Origin: Acetobacter sp. UBA5411
Lineage (GTDB): Bacteria > Pseudomonadota > Alphaproteobacteria > Acetobacterales > Acetobacteraceae
Length of the DNA: 39,958 nucleotides
Direction: 5' to 3'
Assembly: GCF_002409645.1 (NCBI RefSeq)
Contig: NZ_DHNR01000022.1
Location: 1-39,958 of the forward strand
Shown: positions 17,153 to 26,389 of the stretch, one piece after another
Numbering within the stretch: position 1 is the first letter of the stretch
Layout: every line of letters starts with the position of its first letter
The notes under the pieces: generated by a model
The model's input: the letters and a program-made list of their open reading frames with translations, nothing else
The model's database searches: none
Told to the model about the DNA's origin: nothing
Made by a program: the position numbers and the translations under genes

Positions 17153-19081
17153 ATGGGTCTGGGCCGATGGTGGCGTGATGCGCGACTTTCTTTTGCGCTG
17201 CTCGGTCCTTTGGGTGGTCTGAGGTCCATCCCCTCCACTCCGGCACAGACTGTTCGTGACCTCTGGCCCGGTGATGCCGGTAACGGTGAGCTGCTTGTCC
17301 GTGGCACAGCGTCTCACGGCGGTGAAACCATCTCGATCCGGAAAGGTGTCTGGTCTGATGAAACCTGGTCGCCCTTGTTTCGCGACTGGTTCCAGAGTTT
17401 TGAATGGTTACGGGATCTAAGGGAACTCGGTTCTGAGTCTGCCCGCGCGCAGGCACGCGCGCTCGTCGCGGACTGGATTGCCCAGCCCATCGGCATGACG
17501 CCTCTTGAAGATTCCTCGACGACTGGCGCGCGTATCGCCTCATGGCTGGCGCAATATGATTTCTTTGCTGCTTCTGCCGATGAGGACTACCGACGTGGCC
17601 TCCTGCAAAGGATCGTTCTTGAAGCCCGGACGCTTGCCGCCATCCTGCCGACAGACCGTCACGACTGGACGGCCCTGCGCGGCCTGAAGGGGCTGCTGGC
17701 CACGGCGGTCGCCATTCCGGAGCAGAAAGCCTTTCTCAGCCGCTACATGAAGCTGATCGACCCCGAACTTGAAATGCAGATTCTCCCGGACGGGTGCCAT
17801 GCTTCCCGCAGTCCCGGCGCGCAGCTTCTCGTGTTGCGGGAACTGGCCGAGATGCGCCTGATGCTCCAGTCGGCGCGTATCCCGATGCCGACCATGCTCG
17901 CCTCGGCACTTGATCGCATGGCTCCGGTGCTTCGCGCCTTTCGTCATGGAGATGGTCGTCTCGCTCTGTTCAATGGCACATGGTCACACGATCCGGCCCT
18001 GATCGATCTGATCATTGCCCGCGCCATGCCACGTGGAAACATTCTTGCCCGCAACATGCGCGATGGACGTTTTGTGCGCGCGACATCCGGCAATACCGTT
18101 CTGTTCGTGGATGCGGGTGGCCCACCCCCCAAAGGATTTGACACGCTCGCCCATGGCGGCCTGATGTCGATGGAACTGTCTTCCGGACGCTCACAGATTG
18201 TCGTCAATTGCGGCGCCAGCCCGCGCCCCGGCTGGCACGAAGCTTTGAGGGACGCGCCTGCACATTCCGTGCTGTCGATCCCGGCCTGTCCTCCCGTGCT
18301 CTGGCGGCGGGACGGCTCTGTGGATGTGCGGCCTGATGTCACATGGGAACATTCTGTTTCCGGCATCGACCATATGATCGAGCTGGCATCGGACTGCTAT
18401 CGCCCGGTCGGTTGTGGTTCTTACCGCAGACGTCTGTTTCTCTCCGGCGAGGGAGCCGATCTTCGGGGAGAGGACAGGCTTGATACGGCCGGCGATCCAC
18501 CTGAATTTATTCTGCGTTTTCATCTCCATCCTTCCGTGCGTGTCGAACTGGAAGAAACAGACATTCTTCTGCATGCCGGTGATGAAGTCTGGAGATTCCG
18601 CAGCAACGGTTATTCCACGATAGAAGACAGCATTTATTTCGGCTTCAAGGATCCGATGCCCACGCAGCAGATTGTTGTGCGACCAGCTGAAGTCCAGCCT
18701 GTGATTCCGACTGTTGATGTGGCCAGCCAGCCAGAAACCTCGCCTGTCAAACCGGACGAGACGGTGTCCCAGCAGTCCGAAGCCGAACCGACGCCTCTGC
18801 CCTCTTCAGAGTCTGAGCAGGAGGTAAAAGAACAGACGCCTTTGGCCAAAGCCATTGAAGCCGCGAAAGAAACCGAAGACACCGCAGATCAGGAAAAGGC
18901 TTCCGGCCCGCTCTCTGAAAAGGACGCATCGGAAACTGCACAGACCAGTGATCAGGAAGCCAGCCCAGTCGAAGACGGTATCCGAAAGGATGAGGTTTCG
19001 GACATGGAATTGCCGCCTCCGCCAGTGCCCCCTGTTCTGGCCAATGCCATCCGATGGGCCTTCACGCGCCTTGACGCCTGA
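17153..19081 (+). CDS. heparinase II/III-like protein with acidic C-terminal tail
   Basis: 642 aa from an ATG with AAGGAGG at 17137-17143, nine bases upstream; an in-frame TTG at 17147 is too close to that site. The N-terminal two thirds look like the alpha/alpha-toroid and beta-sandwich of heparinase II/III-like proteins: NGTWSHDPALIDLI near the middle, AHGGLMSMELS, and GWHEALRDAPAHSVLSI. In Alphaproteobacteria such genes often sit near rpe and purH; here rpe is 51 nt upstream. From about residue 515 the protein becomes a Glu/Pro/Ala/Ser-rich, low-complexity tail of roughly 100 residues that ends in the short hydrophobic segment VLANAIRWAFTRL. Its real substrate is unknown, and a polysaccharide is only inferred from the family and the glycosyltransferase downstream. 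Confidence 0.75.
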   Translation: MGLGRWWRDARLSFALLGPLGGLRSIPSTPAQTVRDLWPGDAGNGELLVRGTASHGGETISIRKGVWSDETWSPLFRDWFQSFEWLRDLRELGSESARAQARALVADWIAQPIGMTPLEDSSTTGARIASWLAQYDFFAASADEDYRRGLLQRIVLEARTLAAILPTDRHDWTALRGLKGLLATAVAIPEQKAFLSRYMKLIDPELEMQILPDGCHASRSPGAQLLVLRELAEMRLMLQSARIPMPTMLASALDRMAPVLRAFRHGDGRLALFNGTWSHDPALIDLIIARAMPRGNILARNMRDGRFVRATSGNTVLFVDAGGPPPKGFDTLAHGGLMSMELSSGRSQIVVNCGASPRPGWHEALRDAPAHSVLSIPACPPVLWRRDGSVDVRPDVTWEHSVSGIDHMIELASDCYRPVGCGSYRRRLFLSGEGADLRGEDRLDTAGDPPEFILRFHLHPSVRVELEETDILLHAGDEVWRFRSNGYSTIEDSIYFGFKDPMPTQQIVVRPAEVQPVIPTVDVASQPETSPVKPDETVSQQSEAEPTPLPSSESEQEVKEQTPLAKAIEAAKETEDTADQEKASGPLSEKDASETAQTSDQEASPVEDGIRKDEVSDMELPPPPVPPVLANAIRWAFTRLDA

Positions 19082-19107
19082 AGTCAGGCTGCGGGCAAGG
19101 AAATACC

Positions 19108-20283
19108 GTGAAGATCCTTGAGGTCACCAACGTCGATTTTTCGCTTCGTCACTTTTTGCTGCCGCTGATGCGGCAGTTGCGGACGGAAGGTCACGATGTC
19201 ATCGGCTGCTGCGCCGAAGGACCTCTTCTTCAGGATGCGCGGGCGGAAGGCTTTCGGATCGTCACTGTGCCGATGGCTCGATCCTTTTCAATAAAGGCAC
19301 AGGCGCGTGCCTTCGCAGCACTGATTCGGGTCATCCGTCAGGAAAAACCGGATCTGGTGCATGCTCACATGCCGATCAGCGGGCTTCTGGCGCGTTTGGC
19401 TGCCAAACTTTGTGGCGTTCCGTGCATCGCCTATACCTGCCATGGCTATCTGTTCAATCAGCCCGGCTCCTTTGTCCGTCACGCGCTGGCATTCACGCTT
19501 GAATGGCTGGCCGGACGCATCACCGATATCTATCTGACCGTTTCGCAGGAAGAGGCACAGGACGCTCGGCGTCTGCATATCCATTCCAATCCCATAGCAG
19601 TTGGAAATGGCCGTGATCCTCACCTGTTCCATCCTGACCCGGGTGCGCGTGAACGAATCAGGCAGTCACTGAATGTCCCGTCAGAGCGCGTCGTGATTAT
19701 CGCTGTTTCAAGGCTGGTCAGACATAAAGGCTATCCAGAGCTTCTGGCTGCAATGGAAAGCGTTCCTGACGCGGAACTCTGGATTGTAGGCGAGCGGCTC
19801 TCAAGCGACCATGGAGAGGTGCTGGAGCCGTATTTCCGGCGCGCTCATGATGCTCTTGGTGGCAGGCTGCGTATGCTGGGATACCGTTCGGACATTCCGG
19901 CGCTCCTTGCGGCTGCGGATATCTTCACACTCCCCAGTCATTTTGAAGGTCTTCCGATGTCGATCATCGAAGCCATGCTGACTGGTCTTCCCGTGGTGGC
20001 CACAAATATCAGAGGCTCGCGGGAGCAGGTTGTGCAGGGCGAAACCGGGCTGCTTGTTCCGGCAGGAAAGAGCGCTCCTCTTTCCGAAGCGCTAAACAGG
20101 CTCGTAGAGGATCAGTCCTTACGGACGACAATGGGGAAAGCCGGGCTTGTGCGCGCCCTTGCTCTGTTCAACGAATCAAGCGTCCTGACAAAAACCGCAG
20201 CACTCCTGACAACAGGGACGCAGATCAGGTTACGGAAGAGGAAGAAGCCTGTGCTGTCACAACAGGCTGCAAAAGATCGTTGA
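19108..20283 (+). CDS. GT4-family glycosyltransferase
   Basis: Retaining glycosyltransferase with the GT-B fold (391 aa, GTG start with AAGGAA upstream). The N-terminal acceptor half includes DLVHAHMPISGLLARLAAK and YTCHGYLF. The C-terminal donor half includes AVSRLVRHKGYPELLAA, the LWIVGE strand and the E-x7-E motif in HFEGLPMSIIEAML, which binds the nucleotide sugar. It follows the heparinase-like gene by 26 nt, so both probably act on a cell-envelope or secreted glycan. The last 59 nt overlap tail to tail with the minus-strand membrane-protein gene. Donor and acceptor cannot be read from sequence. Confidence 0.88.
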   Translation: MKILEVTNVDFSLRHFLLPLMRQLRTEGHDVIGCCAEGPLLQDARAEGFRIVTVPMARSFSIKAQARAFAALIRVIRQEKPDLVHAHMPISGLLARLAAKLCGVPCIAYTCHGYLFNQPGSFVRHALAFTLEWLAGRITDIYLTVSQEEAQDARRLHIHSNPIAVGNGRDPHLFHPDPGARERIRQSLNVPSERVVIIAVSRLVRHKGYPELLAAMESVPDAELWIVGERLSSDHGEVLEPYFRRAHDALGGRLRMLGYRSDIPALLAAADIFTLPSHFEGLPMSIIEAMLTGLPVVATNIRGSREQVVQGETGLLVPAGKSAPLSEALNRLVEDQSLRTTMGKAGLVRALALFNESSVLTKTAALLTTGTQIRLRKRKKPVLSQQAAKDR

Positions 20284-20869
20284 TGAAATTGTAGTGAGGC
20301 GGCAGCAGCGAGGCCAGACCGTAGCAGATCAGGGCGAAGCAGAACGTCGTTCCATACAGGAGAATGGCGCGTGGCCAGCTCAGACGCAAGCCGACTTTGG
20401 CCACGAAGACACCGAGCCAAAGTCCGTAAAGATCGCTGCTGAAGACAATCGCCATGGCAAAGCCGCTCGTCTCGGCAAGTGACGAAAACAGCAGACTTCC
20501 CATAGCCATTGCGACGGCGGACACCAGAACAGTTATCCACTCACACCAGCTGGCCGCAGTTGCATAGCGCAACCAGAGTTCCTCACGTCCCCATTTTTTC
20601 GCAAAGAACCAAGAAATTACCGGGAGCGCCAAAAGCGTGCAGAAGGACAGTTCGACACGGATGAAGCCGAGGACGGGTTCTTTCTGCAGCGCAACTGTCA
20701 GCAGGCCGACGATGCACATCGCCAGACCGGGCGCGAGGGCTGCCAGAAAATTCTCGACTGAATTGCCGAAACGCTGAATGCCTTCGGATTTTCCGCTGGC
20801 AAGCAGCGTCATGCCTTCCAGAATTGCTTTAGGGTTGGGCGTCGTATTGCCTTTGAAAACGCCGCTCAC
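20225..20869 (-). CDS. integral membrane protein, 214 aa, unknown function
   Basis: Multi-pass membrane protein with about five hydrophobic segments (for example FLAALAPGLAMCIVGLLTVAL and FCTLLALPVISWFF, then WITVLVSAVAMAMGSLLF). The N-terminus is soluble and the tail ends in Ala/Ser/Thr. I do not recognise a family. The GTG start overlaps the dapE stop as GTGA, so it is coupled to dapE and probably cotranscribed with dapD-dapE, although nothing shows a lysine-pathway role. Its 3' end overlaps the glycosyltransferase gene by 59 nt in convergent orientation. Confidence 0.75.
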   Translation of the reverse strand: MSGVFKGNTTPNPKAILEGMTLLASGKSEGIQRFGNSVENFLAALAPGLAMCIVGLLTVALQKEPVLGFIRVELSFCTLLALPVISWFFAKKWGREELWLRYATAASWCEWITVLVSAVAMAMGSLLFSSLAETSGFAMAIVFSSDLYGLWLGVFVAKVGLRLSWPRAILLYGTTFCFALICYGLASLLPPHYNFINDLLQPVVTAQASSSSVT

Positions 20870-22008
20870 GCCACTGTCCTTTCCAAAAGCCGTTCGTAAA
20901 CACGCTTCAAGGTATCGAGATCTGAAACGGCAACATGCTCGTCAATCTGGTGCATACTCGCCCCGACAAGACCGAATTCCGCCACGGGGCAGTACAGGGC
21001 GATAAAGCGGGCATCCGAGGTGCCCCCACCGGTATCCAGACGAGGCTCCCTACCCGTCACATCCTGAACCGACGCTTTCAGAGCGTTCAGCTCCGGGCCG
21101 GGCTGGGTGAGAAACGATTCTCCACTGATGCTGGCCTCGATCTGACAGTCGGGCGCGTGCCGGTGACAGACGGTTTCGATCCACTCCCGCAGCGATGCTC
21201 CGGTGTGCAGATCATTGAAGCGGATGTTCAGAGCCGCTTTTGCTTCCGCCGGAATGACGTTGGTGGCGGTATTACCGACATCCACGCTCGTCACCTGAAG
21301 ACTGGAGGGCTCAAACCACTCCGAACCCTCATCCAGCGGTTTTTCCGTCAGTTCGCTCAGGATGCGGATCAGCCGATGGACCGGATTATCAGCACGGTGG
21401 GGATAGGCCACGTGGCCCTGTCGTCCCTTCACCGTAATGCGAACATTGATACTGCCGCGACGTCCGATCTTGATGACTTCGCCCATGACGGTCGGGTTGG
21501 TAGGCTCGCCGACCACACAGAAATCCGGGATCTGGTCATGGTCCTTCATCCACTCCAGCACCTTGACGGTCCCAAAGCGGGCGGGGCCTTCCTCGTCGCC
21601 GGTAATGAGAAGGCTGATGGAACCCTGAGGCTCGGGCGTGTTTTCAAGAAAGGAGGACACTGCAGCGACGAAGGCGGCAATACCGCCTTTCATATCGCAG
21701 GCCCCTCGTCCGTAGAGAATGCCCTGCTCCACCGAGCCTGCAAACGGCCCGTGCTGCCATCCCTGCTGCCCGGGCGGGACAACGTCCGTATGCCCGGCAA
21801 AGCAGAGATGAGGACCGCCCTTGCCACGTCGGGCAAAGAGATTGGGCGTACGCTCCGCCCCTTCCCCGAAGGGAAGGTGGAAGACCTCAAACCCCATGGC
21901 GCTTAATGTTTCGCCCAGAGCGATCTGGGATTCGCCGGGATCCGGACTGACGGACGGGTGACGAATCAGGTCAGAAGCGAGAGCGGTAACATCAAGCGCA
22001 TGCGTCAT
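20866..22008 (-). CDS. dapE: succinyl-diaminopimelate desuccinylase
   Basis: Zinc-dependent M20 hydrolase (380 aa) that removes succinate from N-succinyl-LL-diaminopimelate on the way to lysine and peptidoglycan. Metal and catalytic residues: His73 (AGHTDVVPPG), Asp105 (GRGACDMKGG), Glu139 as the base and Glu140 (TGDEEG), Glu168 (VGEPT), and a C-terminal His in GASMHQIDEH. It follows dapD by 9 nt in the same direction and overlaps the next membrane-protein gene as GTGA. Length and motifs match the family fully. Confidence 0.95.
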   Translation of the reverse strand: MTHALDVTALASDLIRHPSVSPDPGESQIALGETLSAMGFEVFHLPFGEGAERTPNLFARRGKGGPHLCFAGHTDVVPPGQQGWQHGPFAGSVEQGILYGRGACDMKGGIAAFVAAVSSFLENTPEPQGSISLLITGDEEGPARFGTVKVLEWMKDHDQIPDFCVVGEPTNPTVMGEVIKIGRRGSINVRITVKGRQGHVAYPHRADNPVHRLIRILSELTEKPLDEGSEWFEPSSLQVTSVDVGNTATNVIPAEAKAALNIRFNDLHTGASLREWIETVCHRHAPDCQIEASISGESFLTQPGPELNALKASVQDVTGREPRLDTGGGTSDARFIALYCPVAEFGLVGASMHQIDEHVAVSDLDTLKRVYERLLERTVA

Positions 22009-22017
22009 GGAGTGTTC

Positions 22018-22866
22018 TCAGTCGCGCAGCAGATCGTTGATGGATGTCTTGGAACGGGTCCGTTCATCCACACGCTTGACGATCACGGCGCAGGCCAGAG
22101 AAGGATTGGGCTGACCATTGGCGTTCAGAGGCACCTTGGCAGGCAGAGAACCCGGCACGACCACGGAATAGGCCGGAACGCGGCCCATGAAGACCTCGCC
22201 CGTCGCACGATCGATGATCTTGGTGGAAGCGCCGAGGAACACGCCCATCGACAGGACGGAGCCACGCTCAACGATCACGCCTTCAGCCACTTCGGAACGA
22301 GCGCCGATGAAGCAGTCATCCTCGATGATGACGGGGGCAGCCTGCAGAGGCTCCAGCACGCCACCGATTCCCGCGCCGCCACTGATGTGACAGTTCTTGC
22401 CGATCTGCGCGCAGCTGCCGACGGTCGCCCATGTGTCGATCATGGTACCTGAATCAACGCGTGCACCGACATTCACGAAGCTCGGCATTAGCACGACGCC
22501 TGGCGCGATGAAAGCTGAACGACGGACGACACAGCCCGGCACGGCGCGGAAGCCAGCCTCGGAAAAACGGGCGGCATCCCAGCCTGCGAACTTGAGCGGC
22601 ACCTTGTCGAACGCCGCGGCACCAGCAGCGCCGCCTTCGATGATCGCATTATCAAACAGACGGAAAGACAGCAGAACGGCTTTTTTCAGCCATTCGTGAA
22701 CCGTCCAGCCTGCCTCGCCGGGTTCGGCGACGCGGAGACGACCGGAGTCCAGTCCTTCAAGGACTGTCTCGATCGCAGACCGGTCATCCCCGGTCGTGGC
22801 TGGCGACACAGTGGTGCGCGCTTCCCAAAGCGCTTCGATCCGGGATCTGAGTTTGTCTTCGCTCAT
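22018..22866 (-). CDS. dapD: tetrahydrodipicolinate N-succinyltransferase
   Basis: Trimeric left-handed beta-helix enzyme (282 aa) that succinylates tetrahydrodipicolinate in the diaminopimelate pathway. The hexapeptide-repeat region lies in the middle (RRSAFIAPGVVLMPSFVNVG, GARVDSGTMIDTWATVGSCA and onward, GVLEPLQAAPVIIEDDCFIG). The N-terminal helical domain ends at about residue 100. It provides the substrate branch that DapE completes and is the first gene of the minus-strand unit. The 136-nt gap to the divergent PAS/GGDEF gene should carry both promoters; I see no distinct elements there. Confidence 0.95.
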   Translation of the reverse strand: MSEDKLRSRIEALWEARTTVSPATTGDDRSAIETVLEGLDSGRLRVAEPGEAGWTVHEWLKKAVLLSFRLFDNAIIEGGAAGAAAFDKVPLKFAGWDAARFSEAGFRAVPGCVVRRSAFIAPGVVLMPSFVNVGARVDSGTMIDTWATVGSCAQIGKNCHISGGAGIGGVLEPLQAAPVIIEDDCFIGARSEVAEGVIVERGSVLSMGVFLGASTKIIDRATGEVFMGRVPAYSVVVPGSLPAKVPLNANGQPNPSLACAVIVKRVDERTRSKTSINDLLRD

Positions 22867-23002
22867 CGTCTTCCACAGTCAAAATAGCTGAAAGGCGACC
22901 CTGCCAATGGGCCAGCACAGGTTACCTGAAGGGCGGACCATGCTGTTCAGGGCATCTTCTGTCAACGCAACCGGCTCTTAACGAGACAGAAACTATTCCC
23001 GG

Positions 23003-24442
23003 ATGAAATGCGTAAGCATGAACACCACGCCTTCCTCTCCTGCGTCAGAATCGTCGCCACCCGGTCAGGATGGCAAACTGATGGACGCGCTTCTCGCCAG
23101 TCGTCGCCGCTGGAAAAGCCTGACGCAGCTGGTTGCCGATTTTATTTTCGAAACGGACAATGAAGGCCGTTTCACCTTTTTCGAGGCCGGTCCGGCACTC
23201 GGATGGAATGATCAGGAACTGATCGGGGAAGAAGGCACCAGACTCCTTCCCTGTGTCAATTCGACGCCAGCCCCTAATCCTTTCCAAACCCGAAATGTTA
23301 TCCGCAGCCGCCGTTGCTGGATCAAAAGAGCCGACAGCACCTTCGGCTGCATGCTGGTTTATGCAACCCCTCTCCTTTCGCCGGATGGGCAACACGCCGG
23401 TGTGCGTGGACTTGGCATTGATGTGTCTGATGAGGTCGGCTCAAACGCCGACCTCGCAGTCGCCCGTCTTCATAGCGAGATCGTGCGGCGCATCACGGCG
23501 ACGATGCGCTCACGCGCCCTGTCCCGCCTTGGCATTCCACCCGCTTTCGACGAGCTGGCCGCCATGCTTGGCGCTGTCGGGGGAATTCTGATCTCCGAAT
23601 CTCCGGAAGGAAAAACGGAAAGTGATGAAGACGATTCCGATGAGGAAATCGTCCACCGCCTTCAGACTGCGACACCGTCTTTCGACGCCATGATTGAGGA
23701 CATGTTACGGCAGCCGGTAGCTGGCAATCTCTCGTTCGAGCCGGAAATCAGGCAGATCGAGGGGCACGACGTAATCCTGTGCCGTAGTCGCGTCCGTTAC
23801 AATGCTCCCGCCGCCATGGCGCTGTGGAGAAACAATGTTGGCGTCTGGTCGCAGGACGACGCCAATCTGGCAGATGCTGCTCTGGCGACATTTGCCTCCG
23901 CTCTCGAGATGAGTGCTCTCAACCGTGCATTGGCCCGCAATGCGCGATTTGATCCACTCACAGGCATGCTGAACCGGAACGGTCTTCTGACCGAAATCTC
24001 CCGGCGGCTGCCGCGTCTTGATCGGGAACGCCTGTCCGGCACCCTGCTGGTCATCGGTCTGGACCGCTTTTCAGACATCAATGCCCGCTTTGGTTTTGAA
24101 GCGGGCGACAGCGCCCTTCAACAGGTCGCCAGCTATCTGCGGGACGCCATTCGTCCAACAGATCTCGCTGGTCGACTTGGGGGAGACATTTTCGGCCTCT
24201 GGCTCGATGGCGCTGATCATTTTGTCGCTGCTGAACGGGCGGAAGCCTTCTGTCAGCACGGCGCAGCCATTTTTGTTGCGGAACCCATCACTCTCACCTT
24301 CTCGGTCGGTCTTGCCGCCCGGAGCTGGGAAACGGGTGAAAGCGTTGAATCGCTTATCGACCGCGCAAGTTTTGCCATGCGTAGCGTGAAACTCGCTGGG
24401 GGCGCTCGCTGGCACACATCATTGGAAGAATCCTCACCATGA
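23003..24442 (+). CDS. PAS domain protein with degenerate GGDEF domain
   Basis: 479 aa. A PAS-like sensory region at about 38-145 (FIFETDNEGRFTFFE, then GIDVSDE) is followed by a GAF-like or linker region holding a very acidic stretch near 205-216. A GGDEF domain spans about 315-475 (DPLTGMLNRNGLL, GLDRFSDINARFGFEAGD). The signature is GGDIF at 393-397: the catalytic Glu of GGDEF is Ile. The domain is therefore probably not an active diguanylate cyclase and may act as a GTP- or c-di-GMP-binding regulator. No membrane segment is seen, so it is cytosolic. ATG codons at 23003 and 23018 are both possible. The stop overlaps the next start as ATGA. Confidence 0.85.
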   Translation: MKCVSMNTTPSSPASESSPPGQDGKLMDALLASRRRWKSLTQLVADFIFETDNEGRFTFFEAGPALGWNDQELIGEEGTRLLPCVNSTPAPNPFQTRNVIRSRRCWIKRADSTFGCMLVYATPLLSPDGQHAGVRGLGIDVSDEVGSNADLAVARLHSEIVRRITATMRSRALSRLGIPPAFDELAAMLGAVGGILISESPEGKTESDEDDSDEEIVHRLQTATPSFDAMIEDMLRQPVAGNLSFEPEIRQIEGHDVILCRSRVRYNAPAAMALWRNNVGVWSQDDANLADAALATFASALEMSALNRALARNARFDPLTGMLNRNGLLTEISRRLPRLDRERLSGTLLVIGLDRFSDINARFGFEAGDSALQQVASYLRDAIRPTDLAGRLGGDIFGLWLDGADHFVAAERAEAFCQHGAAIFVAEPITLTFSVGLAARSWETGESVESLIDRASFAMRSVKLAGGARWHTSLEESSP

Positions 24443-25479
24443 ATCCTTCATTAGACCCAAAATTTTTTCAGATCCTGCCCACGCGCTCGCTGTCTTCCGT
24501 TCCGCCCGGATCGATTAGTCCCGCATTACGCGAAAAGGCACGTGGCCCTGCAACGACTGTCACAATGACGGCGGCACCTGAATTATGGGAATGCCTGAAA
24601 AGTCGCATTACGGCTCTTCGACCCGATTTCAGCGCCCAACGCATTGAAGCCCTGACGGCCTCCCTGCAAAGCTCCCTGAACCTTCTGATGGCCGAAAGCT
24701 GGCAGCGCGCGCGACGTGTCATTGCCCAGGCTGCTGGCGACGCGCAGGCCATTTCAATTGTTGGTCCACTGTCAGAATCTCCCTCCATCGCCGACCGTCT
24801 CATGGGTGAGATTGATGACGCCACGTTGGAGCAGGAAATCAGCCGCCGGCAGCGCAATGGAAAGATGGTCTCATCGGCCAAGACGGTGCACTCTCACGCC
24901 ATTCTTGAGCATCTGGCAGAACGTCCACTGACCGAGCTGGAACCGGCTCTTGATGAAATGGAGCGCTCACCGGAAAGACCGACCACGCTTGAATATGCGT
25001 GCGTTACCACGGTGAAAAATCTTGTGAGAGAGCGCTGTGCGAACCTTGTCGCTCCGGTGAAGCACAAGATCGAAAGAGAGCTTTCTTTCGAACTGGCGGC
25101 GACGTCGGAAGTCATCAAGCCGACGAGAAACGCTTCGGTTTCCACGGTCATGAATGACAATATCGTCGATCTGGCGACACAGGCCCTTCACGATGATAAT
25201 GTCGACGCCATTATCGAGATCCTTGCCCGCACTCCGAATATTGCTCCGGACGTCATCAGGGAAACGCTGAACGGACGGAATGCCCGGGGGCTTGTGGCCC
25301 TGTCATGGAAAGCAGGCCTGCCAGCCTCTCTGGCTGCCGCGGTACAGATCCATCTCGCCCTGATCCCGCCGACACGCGCCATTCTGCCGTCTTCTGATGG
25401 TTCTTACGCTCTGACACCGAAAGAACTAAACTGGCAGCTGGATTTTCTCAGAGAGAAGTGCACGGCTGTCGCAGCCTGA
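24439..25479 (+). CDS. DUF2336-like protein
   Basis: 346-aa soluble helical protein. The C-terminal part, including the stretch NARGLVALSWKAGLPASLA, resembles what I recall of DUF2336 proteins of Alphaproteobacteria, whose function is not known. There is no signal peptide or membrane helix. The ATG overlaps the stop of the PAS/GGDIF gene by four bases, so the two proteins are translationally coupled and may work in one signalling pathway. An inverted repeat at 25491-25527 follows. The family assignment is moderate, from memory of the motif only. Confidence 0.65.
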   Translation: MNPSLDPKFFQILPTRSLSSVPPGSISPALREKARGPATTVTMTAAPELWECLKSRITALRPDFSAQRIEALTASLQSSLNLLMAESWQRARRVIAQAAGDAQAISIVGPLSESPSIADRLMGEIDDATLEQEISRRQRNGKMVSSAKTVHSHAILEHLAERPLTELEPALDEMERSPERPTTLEYACVTTVKNLVRERCANLVAPVKHKIERELSFELAATSEVIKPTRNASVSTVMNDNIVDLATQALHDDNVDAIIEILARTPNIAPDVIRETLNGRNARGLVALSWKAGLPASLAAAVQIHLALIPPTRAILPSSDGSYALTPKELNWQLDFLREKCTAVAA

Positions 25480-25490
25480 AACCAATTAGA

Positions 25491-25527
25491 GCAGCCTGCC
25501 TTCCAATTTAAAGTGAAGTCAGGCTGC
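25491..25527. terminator. convergent terminator-like hairpin
   Basis: GCAGCCTG (25491-25498) pairs with CAGGCTGC (25520-25527), an 8-bp perfect stem between the convergent DUF2336-like and ruvX genes. CTTTATT follows on the plus strand. It may serve both directions. The same octamer also occurs at the very end of the DUF2336 gene (25471-25478). Confidence 0.55.
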
Positions 25528-25529
25528 CT

Positions 25530-26078
25530 TTATTCTTCAAACGATTGGGAATGTCTGCTGCGCTGCATGGAGAGATAATCGAGCACGCCCTGCAACATAT
25601 AGGCAGCAGCCATCTTATCGACGATTTCTCCACGTCTTTTCCGTGACAGGTCGGCTTCACCGATGATGGTGCGGTTCACAACGCTGGAAGAAAACCGTTC
25701 ATCCCATAAGACGGCAGCAATCCCGATCTGATCGGAAAGAGCTTGTGCCCAGTCGCGGGCGGCCTGTGCAGCCGGGCCGAATCCGCCATCCATGGAAAGT
25801 GGCAGCCCCACTACCAGCGCTCCCACGTCCTGCTCGCTAGCAATTTCCGCGATTTTCCGGGCCATAATCGAAAGTTTTTCGCGCTTCAAAACTCCATACG
25901 GAGAGGCGACCATCAGCATGACATCTGACAGCGCAAGTCCCGCAGTCTTCGCGCCGGGATCAATTCCCAGCAGCCGCTGACCGGTGGAAAGTTTTTCACT
26001 GAGGTCGGTTATGTTGAACAGAGGCATCGCCTGAGGGTATGGTGTCGCGCTGGCGGCGACGCCAGCATTATTTTTCAT
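25530..26078 (-). CDS. ruvX: Holliday-junction-resolvase-like protein RuvX/YqgF
   Basis: RNase-H-fold nuclease linked to 16S rRNA 5'-end maturation and/or junction resolution. Active-site acids are Asp40 (LGIDPGAKTAGLAL), Glu127 (WDERFSS) and Asp154 (IVDKMAAAYML), in the usual order. At 182 aa it is longer than the typical 140-160 because of a 20-30-residue N-terminal extension; an internal Met18 would give a more standard length. It is divergent from gatC, with 20 bp between the annotated starts; starting at Met18 would widen that gap to about 70 bp and leave room for promoters. Confidence 0.9.
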   Translation of the reverse strand: MKNNAGVAASATPYPQAMPLFNITDLSEKLSTGQRLLGIDPGAKTAGLALSDVMLMVASPYGVLKREKLSIMARKIAEIASEQDVGALVVGLPLSMDGGFGPAAQAARDWAQALSDQIGIAAVLWDERFSSSVVNRTIIGEADLSRKRRGEIVDKMAAAYMLQGVLDYLSMQRSRHSQSFEE

Positions 26079-26098
26079 GATTTGAGAGTTTCTGCTTC

Positions 26099-26389
26099 AT
26101 GTCGCTCGATCTCGCGACCACGAGACGCATTGCCAAGCTCGCCCGCATCGGGCTTGACGACCAGGAAATCGAAGCTGTCCGCGCACAGCTCGGAGGAATT
26201 CTCGGCTGGATCGAGATTCTCGACGAAGTTGATGTCGAGGGCGTACCGCCCATGATCGGCACCAGCACCAACGCGGCGCTTCTTCCCCGAGAGGATGCCG
26301 TGACTGACGGCGACTGTCAGGACAAGGTGTTGTCGAACGCCCCGGACCGTGAAGGTCCCTTCTTCACCGTGCCGAAGGTGGTCGAATAA
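26099..26389 (+). CDS. gatC: Asp/Glu-tRNA amidotransferase subunit C
   Basis: Small subunit (96 aa) that bridges GatA and GatB in the transamidosome making Gln-tRNA and/or Asn-tRNA. The N-terminal ARIGLDDQEIEAVRAQLGGIL and the C-terminal DGDCQDKVLSNAPDREGPFF with FTVPKVVE are classic GatC. The stop and the gatA start overlap by one base (TAATG), so gatCAB is one coupled unit. Confidence 0.95.
   Translation: MSLDLATTRRIAKLARIGLDDQEIEAVRAQLGGILGWIEILDEVDVEGVPPMIGTSTNAALLPREDAVTDGDCQDKVLSNAPDREGPFFTVPKVVE

Noticed and set aside
20935..21906. 323-codon plus-strand frame across dapE
   Set aside because: Antisense to dapE with all its metal ligands present; no domain on the plus strand.
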